Below the pieces are notes generated by a model. The model worked only from the letters and a program-made list of their open reading frames with translations. It was not told the DNA's origin and searched no databases. Shown here piece after piece: positions 7,289-13,248 of a stretch of 15,316 bases of DNA. A program made the position numbers and the translations under genes. This DNA is from RUG11551 sp045586185. GTDB lineage: Bacteria > Planctomycetota > Planctomycetia > Pirellulales > Thermoguttaceae. Location of the stretch: assembly GCA_045586185.1 (NCBI GenBank), contig JAZMZV010000034.1:1-15316 (forward strand), in the 5' to 3' direction. How positions within the stretch are numbered: position 1 is the first letter of the stretch; every line of letters starts with the position of its first letter.

Positions 7289-7318
7289 GGGAATAAGGGA
7301 ATAGGGAGTAGGGAATAG
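7289..7318 (+). repeat. GGGAATA heptad array upstream of galM
   Basis: Four GGGAATA/GGGAGTA units occur with spacings of 8, 7 and 7 bp. Same heptad family as the array at 11533-11636. On the galM mRNA it reads as a C/T-rich leader ending 10 nt before the ATG. I find no complementary partner nearby, so this is a single arm. Confidence 0.75.
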
Positions 7319-7330
7319 TAATTAGGTGTC

Positions 7331-7359
7331 AACGCATAGCGTTCCTCATACTTATTATA
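7331..7359 (-). promoter_or_regulatory. candidate galM promoter with adjacent palindrome
   Basis: On the minus strand TATAAT lies at 7359-7354. The best -35 with a 17-bp spacer is only TAGGAT. A perfect palindrome AACGC-ATA-GCGTT (7331-7343) overlaps the expected transcription start region and could be an operator. Support is positional only. Confidence 0.35.
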
Positions 7360-7409
7360 TAATACTAATTTACATAATCCTATATTTAATAAAAGGGGGG
7401 GGAGATTGC

Positions 7410-7451
7410 AATTCGTAATGCGTAATTCTTAATTCGTAATTACTAATTAGA
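7410..7451 (+). repeat. AATTCGT heptad array
   Basis: Six consecutive 7-bp units beginning AAT: AATTCGT, AATGCGT and variants, ending AATTAGA at 7451. The reverse complement of this family recurs as ATTACGA, ATTCCGC before the ubiD-family gene (13329-13349), and GCGTAATTC recurs in the inverted repeat at 10600. Confidence 0.8.
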
Positions 7452-7660
7452 AGTAGCAATTTGATTTCTTAGCAATTTGCATTTTAGAATTATTAGCGCT
7501 TTGCAATAAAAAAGACGTTGATCGGGCATTTTTTTTAGTCGATACAATGCAAAAAGTCGCCTACATATTCGCTAAATCAGCTATCTTAACAAAAATTTTA
7601 GGAATTTTTTTAAAAAATTTGCTTTTGGGGTATTGCAAAAAAGCAAAAAAGCGGTTAGAA

Positions 7661-7666
7661 TACAAT
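7661..7666 (+). promoter_or_regulatory. candidate -10 element for the second ECF sigma gene
   Basis: TACAAT followed by CAACTTA repeats the -10 context of the KAS III promoter (TACAATCAACTAA at 153) and resembles TATAATCAAGTTA at 13235. There is no good -35 at 17 bp; TTGCAA at 7633 is 22 bp away. A weaker alternative is TTGATC (7518) with TACAAT (7543), 19-bp spacing. Confidence 0.4.
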
Positions 7667-7842
7667 CAACTTAAAGGTAATCTTGTTGGGCAAAAAACAG
7701 ATTCGCCTTAAATGTGTGTAGATGAATCATCCCGAAAAGCTCCAGGGCAATTTTGAGCTGCGGGTTGAAGAGTCATTTATTTACCATTTTAAGACTGCGA
7801 AAATCTTTGATTCAAGAGTTTTTTGCCATTGATTCTGGATTA

Positions 7843-7885
7843 TTCCGATTTTTTTGGCGAAAATCCCGTAGAATCGGAACTTTTT
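7843..7885 (+). promoter_or_regulatory. terminator/attenuator-like hairpin before the ECF sigma start
   Basis: TTCCGATT (7843-7850) and AATCGGAA (7872-7879) are perfect 8-bp complements with a 21-base loop, followed by CTTTTT (7880-7885). An alternative overlapping stem GATTTT (7847-7852)/AAAATC (7860-7865) would exclude it. Mutually exclusive stems with a T run just before a start codon resemble a transcription attenuator. No leader peptide or ligand site is recognised. Confidence 0.4.
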
Positions 7886-7908
7886 CTTGTCTAAGCCCCT
7901 CTAATCCT

Positions 7909-8466
7909 TTGAAAGACGTGAACATCCCCGAAGATAAGCTAACGATTCAATCGGTTCTGGCTGGCGATCGCGAGGCATTTGGCGCTCTGGTGAGCAAGTA
8001 TCAGGACAGGTTATATCATTCGTTATTATGCATGTTGGGCAATCCCGACGACGCGCTCGAGTTGACGCAAGACGCCTTTGTTCAGGCGTTGGTCAACTTG
8101 GATAAATTCCGCGGCGAATCCGGATTTTACACATGGCTTTATCGGATCGCGATTAACATGGCGTCCAGTTTGAAACGTAAACGCGTCCTGGTTTCCTACG
8201 ATGAGTTGGCAGAGAACGCGGCGTTTAACCCGACGGATTCAGGCGATTCCCCGGAACGCGAACTGGAAGTAAAAGAGAACCAAAGCCTGGTTTGGGAAGC
8301 CATCGGCAAAGTGGCGCCTGATTTTCGGCAGGTTCTCATCCTTCGTGAAATCGACGGGTTGGATTACGAACAAATCGCGCTTGTTCTCAAAATTAAAATT
8401 GGGACAGTGCGAAGTCGGCTGTACAGGGCAAGATTACAGCTGGCGGAATATCTTTCAGATAAGTAA
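7909..8466 (+). CDS. RpoE-like ECF RNA polymerase sigma factor
   Basis: From the TTG at 7909 the product is 185 aa; GTG at 7918 would give 182. No in-frame ATG precedes the conserved part. The frame stays open back to a TTG at 7753, but those extra residues (Phe/Arg-rich) do not resemble an ECF N-terminus. Sigma2 includes LAGDREAFGALVSKYQDRLY, ELTQDAFVQAL and FYTWLYRIAIN; sigma4 includes VAPDFRQVLILREIDGLDYEQIALVL and IGTVRSRLYRAR. This is the RpoE/SigW-like type, normally held by a membrane anti-sigma factor, and such a gene follows after a 36-bp gap. A weak non-ATG start and the hairpin upstream suggest low or controlled expression (inferred). Confidence 0.88.
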   Translation: MKDVNIPEDKLTIQSVLAGDREAFGALVSKYQDRLYHSLLCMLGNPDDALELTQDAFVQALVNLDKFRGESGFYTWLYRIAINMASSLKRKRVLVSYDELAENAAFNPTDSGDSPERELEVKENQSLVWEAIGKVAPDFRQVLILREIDGLDYEQIALVLKIKIGTVRSRLYRARLQLAEYLSDK

Positions 8467-8473
8467 TATTATC

Positions 8474-8494
8474 CAATATAATTAATTTATATTG
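8474..8494. promoter_or_regulatory. 8-bp inverted repeat in the sigma/anti-sigma gap
   Basis: CAATATAA-TTAAT-TTATATTG is a perfect 8-bp AT-only-core stem with a 5-base loop. It fills most of the 36 bp between sigma stop and anti-sigma ATG and ends 8 bp before the ATG, with GAAAG as a weak ribosome site in between. It could tune translation of the second gene. Confidence 0.4.
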
Positions 8495-8502
8495 AAAGAA
8501 CC

Positions 8503-9474
8503 ATGAAAGTAGATGACTCAGGGGCTTTAGAGGCATATTTCGATGGGGAATTGTCTCAAGAGGAAGCTATTAATTTTGAAAAACGTCTCCAGGCGGAGCC
8601 GGAACTTCGCCAGGAGCTGGAGTCGTTCAAGCGTTGTTCGACTCTCATATCTCAGCTGCCAAAGGTCAAAGTTCCTTTTGACCTTACCAAGTCTGTTCTG
8701 GAACGCGCCGCGTCGGAATCTCCTTCCCCTTTTGCGTTAGCGGATTCGCCAGTCGATTTGAGTTTCTTAACCGATTCCGCGTTGACGTCCAACGGCGGCG
8801 AATCCGAACAGGGAACAGTCTCGAAAGAATCTGAAAAAGGTTACGTTGACGATTGGCAGCAGCCGACGATTATGCAGCGAATATCTCGCGCCATGCTTTG
8901 GCCGACAATGGTAATTATCATTGCAATTGGAATGTATCTTTCCAGACCAAAAGACAACAGCGCTCCAATTCAAACGAAACCGGACGAATCGGAAATCGCA
9001 GAAGACGCTGCAAACGACAAACCAAAGGAATTGGAAAGTTCCGTTCCGTTTCTCAATCCGCCTGCCGACCTCAACGGCGGCCCCATGGCGGAGACGGTTC
9101 AGAACGATCCCAACGTTGTCTTGCTGCCTGCTAACGACACCGTTGAAGAAAACGTTCCTGAAGTCGCCGTTCAGACGTCGGATGAAGTCCAGTATCAGAT
9201 TGTATGTTCTGTTGACAAGGAAAAGTTCAACGGGGATCAATGGCGATCCGTATTAAAAGAACTGGGCGTTGAAACAGACGATTCAAAAGCGCCGCTAGAA
9301 GTTGGCGTCTGGACGCTTTCCACGTCTGCCAGCCAGCGAGCGGAAGCCCTTTCTGCGCTGAAATCCGTTCCCGGCGTCGTTTCCGTTCAAAACAACCCTG
9401 TAGAGACAGTTACCCCGCCAGCGGCAGACATTTCCGTTTTAACGGAGATTAGAATTCAGCCGGTTGAAAAATAA
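8503..9474 (+). CDS. membrane-bound anti-sigma factor (partner of the upstream ECF sigma)
   Basis: Protein of 323 aa. The N-terminus (about 5-55; ALEAYFDGELSQEEAINFEKRL) has the helical anti-sigma fold pattern but lacks the HxxxCxxC zinc motif. One transmembrane helix lies at about 131-147 (MLWPTMVIIIAIGMYLS), putting the N-terminal domain in the cytoplasm. An acidic, Pro-rich linker (about 150-225) leads to an extracytoplasmic domain (about 226-323) I cannot assign to a family; its pattern of paired strands and a helix with a SALKSVPGVVSV segment suggests a small ferredoxin-like fold. It follows its sigma gene closely on the same strand, which supports the pairing. Release probably needs regulated proteolysis, as in RseA-like systems (inferred). 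Confidence 0.8.
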   Translation: MKVDDSGALEAYFDGELSQEEAINFEKRLQAEPELRQELESFKRCSTLISQLPKVKVPFDLTKSVLERAASESPSPFALADSPVDLSFLTDSALTSNGGESEQGTVSKESEKGYVDDWQQPTIMQRISRAMLWPTMVIIIAIGMYLSRPKDNSAPIQTKPDESEIAEDAANDKPKELESSVPFLNPPADLNGGPMAETVQNDPNVVLLPANDTVEENVPEVAVQTSDEVQYQIVCSVDKEKFNGDQWRSVLKELGVETDDSKAPLEVGVWTLSTSASQRAEALSALKSVPGVVSVQNNPVETVTPPAADISVLTEIRIQPVEK

Positions 9475-9553
9475 ACGTTAAGTGATAAGTGGTTAGTGGT
9501 AAGTGGTAAGTGAGAAAGTCGCTTGCCACTTAAAACTAATCACTCTTTTTATT
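9467..9553. terminator. bidirectional terminator built from a heptad array
   Basis: Heptads of type TAAGTGG, TTAGTGG (about 9481-9512) pair imperfectly with CTTGCCACTT...ACTAATCACT (9522-9544). On the plus strand the stem is followed by TTTTTATTT (9546-9554). On the minus strand it is followed by TTTATTTTT (9475-9467). It lies between the convergent anti-sigma and folP genes and could end transcription both ways. The loop contains CGCTTGC (9520-9526), the reverse complement of GCAAGCG. Confidence 0.65.
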
Positions 9554-9560
9554 TCTTGCT

Positions 9561-10448
9561 CTACTCTGGCAGCTTATGAACGCGCAATATCTGGACGCCG
9601 TTGTCAGCCAGGCGTTTTCCAACCTCGGCGGTTTTCTCGTCGGAGAAGTTCAGGAACCGTTTTCTCGACACGCCGACAACCAGCGGACAGCCCAGCGAAT
9701 GGAACTCGCTGATGTTGTCGATGAGCGCCCAGTTGTCTTGAGCGGTCTTTCCGAATCCGATTCCAACGTCCAGCGAAATGTTTTCCTTCGGCAACCCGTC
9801 TTGAATTGCCGCGTCGCGCCGCCGTTCCAGCTCTTCCCAGACTTCCTGGACAACGTCTTTGTAGTAAGTTGCGAGTTGCGAGGCGGCGAGGCGCCGCTCC
9901 CAATCCGCGCTACCGCGCGCTTGCCCAAAACCGCTCTCGTTGGTCGCTTGCGATAACTCATCACTAGCAGGAAATGGATTGACGGGAGCGTTTTCGGAAT
10001 TGTTCGAAACGAGAACCTTGTTGTGCATTATAACAACGCCGGGCTGGAATCGTCGCCAAACTTCGCGCATGGCGGGATCGGTTCCGCCGAAAATGTCGTT
10101 GATAATTGCAGCGCCGCGTTCCAGAGCCGACTGAGCGACTTGGGGTTTGTACGTATCGACAGACAACGGAACAGCCAGCCGCCCGTCAAGCCGTTCCAGA
10201 ATCGGTTCCAGCCGCCGCAGTTCTTCTTCCAGAGAAACCGGCGCGGCGTTCGGACGCGTGCTTTCCCCGCCCAGGTCGATTATTCCCGCCCCCTGATCTT
10301 CCAGCGTCAGCGCCGCGTCGACGGCTTTGACGGGGTTGTAATCTTCCGAAAAATACTTGCCGCCGTCGGAAAAGCTGTCCGGAGTAGCGTTGACAATTCC
10401 CATATAAACGGGAAGCTCCGCGTTCGTTAGAATATCTGAAAATTTCAT
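9561..10448 (-). CDS. folP: dihydropteroate synthase with repeat-derived insertion and short C-terminus
   Basis: Protein of 295 aa. It condenses p-aminobenzoate with 6-hydroxymethyl-dihydropterin diphosphate in folate synthesis and is the sulfonamide target. Motifs: NATPDSFSDGG (20-30), GAGIIDLGGESTRP (53-66), SVDTY (Asp98), INDI (Asn117), MH (141-142), Asp227 in DVGIGFGKT, SRKR (Lys263) and RVH (289-291). Three oddities stand out. About 40 extra residues follow MHNK; within them 166-183 are encoded by dispersed repeat copy B and about 187-195 by heptad-like DNA. The usual DPGIGFGK reads DVGIGFGK. The region between SRK and RVH is about 8 residues shorter than in E. coli, and the protein stops 4 residues after RVH, lacking the final helix. 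All catalytic residues remain, so it may be active. Confidence 0.85.
   Translation of the reverse strand: MKFSDILTNAELPVYMGIVNATPDSFSDGGKYFSEDYNPVKAVDAALTLEDQGAGIIDLGGESTRPNAAPVSLEEELRRLEPILERLDGRLAVPLSVDTYKPQVAQSALERGAAIINDIFGGTDPAMREVWRRFQPGVVIMHNKVLVSNNSENAPVNPFPASDELSQATNESGFGQARGSADWERRLAASQLATYYKDVVQEVWEELERRRDAAIQDGLPKENISLDVGIGFGKTAQDNWALIDNISEFHSLGCPLVVGVSRKRFLNFSDEKTAEVGKRLADNGVQILRVHKLPE
9863..9890 (-). repeat. heptad-like repeat inside folP
   Basis: GCGAGTTGCGAGGCGGCGAG (9871-9890) resembles the intergenic array at 6120-6170, where GCGAGTGGCGAG is followed by a similar GCGCCGC tail; here GCGCCGC also follows. In frame it encodes the AASQLATYY segment next to repeat copy B. Confidence 0.6.
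9900..9952 (-). repeat. dispersed repeat element, copy B, in frame inside folP
   Basis: Reverse complement of copy A at 4979-5033, 53 bp. The conserved ends are 26 bases (2 differences) and 20 bases (1 difference). It carries two GCAAGCG cores (minus strand of 9945-9951 and 9918-9924). It encodes folP residues about 166-183 without stop or frameshift and sits in the loop after the MH motif, where relatives have few residues. Confidence 0.8.
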
Positions 10449-10470
10449 AATTTTTTGTTACAATTGGATT

Positions 10471-10643
10471 GAAAGGCGGTTATGAAGCGACCGTAGGGAG
10501 CGGAATTACGCAGTTCGCCGAAGGCGAACCGAAATGACGGAATGACCAATACTCGTTGGTTTAAAATTGCACTAACGTTTTGTTCGCCGTTCCGGCGAAT
10601 GCGTAATTCCGTTCGCCGTTGGCGAACTCCATTACCGCCTTCC
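10471..10643. repeat. large imperfect inverted repeat between the lpxL-like gene and folP
   Basis: Left arm 10471-10529 and right arm 10583-10643 are complementary over AAGGCGGT(T/A)ATG, GGAATTACGCA and TTCGCC...GGCGAA blocks. A small apical stem is ACCAA/TTGGT (10545-10560). Nested inside are three 7-3-7 palindromes of form TTCGCC-N-GGCGAA at 10513-10529, 10583-10599 and 10611-10627. The right arm overlaps the lpxL-like gene and provides its stop codon. Two same-strand genes flank it. Confidence 0.75.
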
Positions 10644-11531
10644 ATTTTTCTTTTCTCTCGGTCGCCATTTTTTATGGATCCACCAATACTGGGTGGGGTC
10701 GTCGATAATCATCTTTTCAAACTCGTGATTGTACCATTCCGTAATGGACCGGACGGACTGGGATTGCTCCGTATTCTCCAGCGGGTCGAGATACGACGCC
10801 AGCCAGAGGTCGAACTGGAGCGGGACGCCGTTGATTCGTCTGCCAAACCCGACGCAGCACGGGACGTTGTCCGCCATGGCGAAAACTGCCACGCCTTTAG
10901 GACAGGACGTTTCCCGGTTTAGGCAGTTCACCCAAACGCCGCGCTGACCGGCAAATTGATCGGAAAGGAACCCGATTGTCCCTCCGCGTTGAACTACGCC
11001 CGGCAGAATATCGGGGGCTTTGTCACGCGGAACGATATATTCTCCGGTTGAACTGCGAAACGTGTTGACAAATCGATTGAGATACGGGTTGTCGAGCGTT
11101 CGAGCAATAGCGTAACTGGGGAATCCAACCAGCCCCAAAGCGTATCCCGCCGCTTCAAAGTTGCCGTAATGCGCTGTAATGAGCGCAAACGGACGCCCCA
11201 TCAAAACGGTATGGATATATCGATTGACGCCGTGAAGGTGAAAATGCTCTTTCCAGGTGGTCTCGTGAACTTTTCGATTGATAATGGCAACTTCCAGCGC
11301 CAAGGTGAACAGATGTATCCACATTCGATGAGCGGTATGCTGAACCTCCCGTTCCGTCATGTTGGGAAACGCACAGCGGATGTTTTCTTCAATGAGCTTT
11401 CGCCGCAGACGAATTACATAATGAAACAAGAACGCCAGCCCTCGAACGACAGCCATGCTGACGCTCAACGGCAGCGCTTGCGCCAAAGCGACAAAAAGTC
11501 GAACGATGAGATATACGATATAGTCAACCAT
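10632..11531 (-). CDS. LpxL/HtrB-family lipid A acyltransferase-like protein
   Basis: Protein of 299 aa, usual for the family. It has a hydrophobic N-terminus (about 5-37) for inner-membrane attachment. The catalytic H(X4)E motif is His121-Tyr-Gly-Asn-Phe-Glu126 (AHYGNFE), and further typical segments are RFVNTFRSSTGEYIVPRDK, GGTIGFLSDQ and a C-terminal QYWWIHKKW. Family members add a secondary acyl chain from acyl-ACP to lipid A precursors; in planctomycetes substrate and partner are not established. I start at the ATG at 11531; an in-frame ATG at 11540 lies inside the repeat. There is no Shine-Dalgarno. The final NGRR-stop is encoded within the inverted repeat downstream. It sits between glgC and folP on the same strand and relates functionally to the LptF/G gene at 1.4 kb. 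Confidence 0.87.
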   Translation of the reverse strand: MVDYIVYLIVRLFVALAQALPLSVSMAVVRGLAFLFHYVIRLRRKLIEENIRCAFPNMTEREVQHTAHRMWIHLFTLALEVAIINRKVHETTWKEHFHLHGVNRYIHTVLMGRPFALITAHYGNFEAAGYALGLVGFPSYAIARTLDNPYLNRFVNTFRSSTGEYIVPRDKAPDILPGVVQRGGTIGFLSDQFAGQRGVWVNCLNRETSCPKGVAVFAMADNVPCCVGFGRRINGVPLQFDLWLASYLDPLENTEQSQSVRSITEWYNHEFEKMIIDDPTQYWWIHKKWRPREKKNGRR

Positions 11532-11532
11532 T

Positions 11533-11636
11533 GGGAACATAGGGAACAGGGAATAGGGAATAGGGAATAGGGAATAGTTATTCGCCTTCGGCGAATTAAA
11601 AAACTATTCCCTACTCTCCACTCCCTACTCCCCCCA
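11533..11636. repeat. GGGAATA heptad hairpin between glgC and the lpxL-like gene
   Basis: GGGAACA units at 11533 and 11542 are followed by four exact GGGAATA heptads (11549-11576). The right arm is CTATTCC, CTACTCT, CCACTCC, CTACTCC (11604-11631), then a C run. The tip is a perfect ATTCGCC-TTC-GGCGAAT hairpin (11580-11596), matching the palindromes at 10.5-10.6 kb. The right boundary (CCCCATTAT) matches the boundary at 4371-4379. Confidence 0.85.
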
Positions 11637-11707
11637 TTATACCAGAGTTTTGGTTTTATACAAGCTCAAATTAAAAAGACTTATCGCAAATCTGGCGCGA
11701 ATGCTTG

Positions 11708-12997
11708 TTACTGTTCCTTAACGATTACGACGATTCCTTCCGGGGAAACGTAAAAGCCGCGGCGCCGATCCTCGTCAGCGTCGAATCCCGCTTCCATTCC
11801 CGGCGGAATGACAACGCCCCGGTCAATAATGCAGCGTCGTATTTTGGCGCCTCGTCCTATGATAACGTCGTCAAAAAGAATCGAATCCTCAATGGTCGCG
11901 TAACTGTTGACGCGAACGGAATGACCCAGAACGGAATGGAGCGCCTGTCCGCCGGAAATAATGCATCCCTGTCCAACAACGCTGTTTATCGCCTGTCCTT
12001 GCCGGTCAATGTCGTTAAAAACAAATTTCGCCGGAGGCAGATCGCGATGGTATGACCGAATCGGCCAGTTGGACGCGTAAAGATTAAGCTGAGGTTCGAT
12101 GGCGATTAAGTCCATATTCGCTTCGTAATAGGAAACGATTTTCCCCACGTCTCGCCAATATGGACGTCTTTCATAATTTTGATTTTGCAAGTCCGCGCCG
12201 TTTTCATCTGTAACATTCAGGTCTGAAAACAGATGTGCAAAAACGCGGTTTTTCTCAATCGATTCCGGTATGACGTCCAGCCCGAAATCCCGCCGGCTAT
12301 CCAGCCGATTGGCGTCCTGACACAGCTTTTCAAAGAGGAATCTTGCGGTAAAGACGTATATTCCCATCGACGCCAGACAGAATCCAGGACGCCCCGGCAT
12401 GGGTTTGGGAATGGCGGGCTTTTCTTCAAATGCGGCGATCCTGTTGTCAGCGTCCGTTTCCATCACCCCAAAAGCCCCGGCTGCGTCGGCGCATGGAACA
12501 ACCATGGCGGCAACGGTAACGTCGGCATCTGTTTCAATATGCTGACGAATCATGAGGCGGTAGTCCATATTGTAAATATGGTCGCCAGCCAGTATGACAA
12601 TGTATTCCGGGTTCTCTTTTTCGATGCTGTAAATGTTCTGATAAACCGCGTCGGCGGAACCCTGATACCAGTTGTCGACAATTCTTTGCTGAGGCGGAAC
12701 GACGTCGATGAACTCGCCCAGTTCCTGACAGAAATATCGCCGCCAGCCGTTATTGATATGACGGTCGAGACTCATTCCTTTGTACTGCGTCAGAACGTGA
12801 ATTTTGCGAAGATTTGAGTTCAAACAATTCGAGAGAACAAAGTCAATGATTCTGTATACCCCTCCAAACGGAACTGCCGGTTTGGCGCGTTCCCGGGTTA
12901 GGGGCTCTAAACGCGAACCCTTTCCGCCAGCGAGGATTACAGCCGAAGTTTTATGTCTGACTATTTGTTGAATTTGAGTATCTGAGAGCGTTTTCAT
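11708..12997 (-). CDS. glgC: glucose-1-phosphate adenylyltransferase (ADP-glucose pyrophosphorylase)
   Basis: Protein of 429 aa, close to the E. coli enzyme (431). It makes ADP-glucose from ATP and glucose-1-phosphate, the committed step of bacterial glycogen synthesis. Visible: nucleotide-binding LAGGKGSRLEPLT (22-34), RAKPAVPFGG with Lys39 matching the E. coli activator-site lysine, RIIDFVLSNCLNS, WYQGSADAV (110-118), LAGDHIYNMDY (137-146), FEEKP (Lys193, glucose-1-phosphate site), MGIYVF, PYWRDVG, and a C-terminal left-handed beta-helix region (VVGQGCIISGG through VVIPPGM). The start is the ATG at 12997; codons upstream to 13036 translate repeat DNA. It has a candidate promoter at 13088-13093 and may be cotranscribed with the lpxL-like gene and folP, although repeat hairpins fill both gaps. 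Confidence 0.95.
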   Translation of the reverse strand: MKTLSDTQIQQIVRHKTSAVILAGGKGSRLEPLTRERAKPAVPFGGVYRIIDFVLSNCLNSNLRKIHVLTQYKGMSLDRHINNGWRRYFCQELGEFIDVVPPQQRIVDNWYQGSADAVYQNIYSIEKENPEYIVILAGDHIYNMDYRLMIRQHIETDADVTVAAMVVPCADAAGAFGVMETDADNRIAAFEEKPAIPKPMPGRPGFCLASMGIYVFTARFLFEKLCQDANRLDSRRDFGLDVIPESIEKNRVFAHLFSDLNVTDENGADLQNQNYERRPYWRDVGKIVSYYEANMDLIAIEPQLNLYASNWPIRSYHRDLPPAKFVFNDIDRQGQAINSVVGQGCIISGGQALHSVLGHSVRVNSYATIEDSILFDDVIIGRGAKIRRCIIDRGVVIPPGMEAGFDADEDRRRGFYVSPEGIVVIVKEQ

Positions 12998-13003
12998 GGT
13001 TTT

Positions 13004-13086
13004 GAGGAGGAAGTAGGAATAAGGTCTTAGGCACAAGAGGCTGGACAGCAGGACGCAAGCGCCTAAAATCTACTGCCAACTGCTCC
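13004..13086. repeat. heptad hairpin in the glgC 5' leader
   Basis: Left arm: GAGGAGG, AAGTAGG, AATAAGG, TCTTAGG (13004-13031), with GG every 7 bp. Right arm CCTAAAATCTACTGCCAACT to 13081, continuing GCTCC. The arms pair imperfectly. The loop contains ACGCAAGCGCC (13053-13063), identical to the 11-mer in the loop at 6156-6166. Confidence 0.7.
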
Positions 13087-13087
13087 A

Positions 13088-13113
13088 ATTATATCCATTT
13101 TGTCCAGAGGACA
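13088..13113 (-). promoter_or_regulatory. candidate glgC promoter with palindrome in the spacer
   Basis: A minus-strand TATAAT occupies 13093-13088, giving a leader of about 85 nt. The hexamer 17 bp upstream (TTCTGT) is a poor -35. TGTCC-AGA-GGACA (13101-13113) is a perfect short palindrome inside the spacer, where a regulator could block or activate polymerase. Confidence 0.45.
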
Positions 13114-13209
13114 GAAAGATGGAGAATCAAGGAAAAGTTTAGCGGAAACGTCAAAAAAAACGAATACGGAGAAAAATTTTTAGAAAAAACGGCTTTTTTG
13201 GCGGTATTA

Positions 13210-13240
13210 TTGTAAAGTCCGGTTAAAAATAGGATATAAT
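13210..13240 (+). promoter_or_regulatory. candidate promoter of the UbiD-family gene
   Basis: TATAAT at 13235-13240 with TTGTAA at 13210-13215, spacing 19. The -10 is followed by CAAGTTA, like the other plus-strand promoters. AT-rich DNA lies upstream (13140-13200). Transcription would start next to the heptad array, so the mRNA leader is almost entirely repeat. Confidence 0.5.
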
Positions 13241-13248
13241 CAAGTTAG

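Larger units (their letters stand above)
7279..7908. other. long divergent intergenic region between galM and the second ECF sigma gene
   Basis: About 630 bp if the sigma gene starts at 7909. It holds, in order, a GGGAATA heptad array, a small palindrome and TATAAT for galM, an 8-G run, an AATTCGT heptad array, AT-rich DNA with TACAAT candidates at 7543 and 7661, and a hairpin with a T run at 7843-7885. An open frame with a TTG at 7753 enters the sigma gene, but its 52 codons look unlike an ECF N-terminus. Confidence 0.6.

Noticed and set aside
7279..7332. 18-codon N-terminal extension of galM
   Set aside because: It translates the GGGAATA array; the family N-terminus begins at MSVTCSIYGK. 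The same reasoning removes extensions of the anti-sigma (4193-4237), glgC (12998-13036) and lpxL-like (11532-11540) genes.
7753..7908. 52-codon N-terminal extension of the second ECF sigma gene
   Set aside because: TTG start, Phe/Arg-rich, unlike ECF N-termini, and overlaps a hairpin with T run. Not fully excluded.
8767..9240. 157-aa open frame antisense to the anti-sigma gene
   Set aside because: No motif and no start context; the sense gene is supported by its sigma partner and membrane helix.
10445..10645. 66-aa minus frame between the lpxL-like gene and folP
   Set aside because: Made almost entirely of the inverted repeat; no coding features.
12233..12817. 194-aa open frame antisense to glgC
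   Set aside because: Fully overlaps conserved glgC catalytic region; shadow frame.
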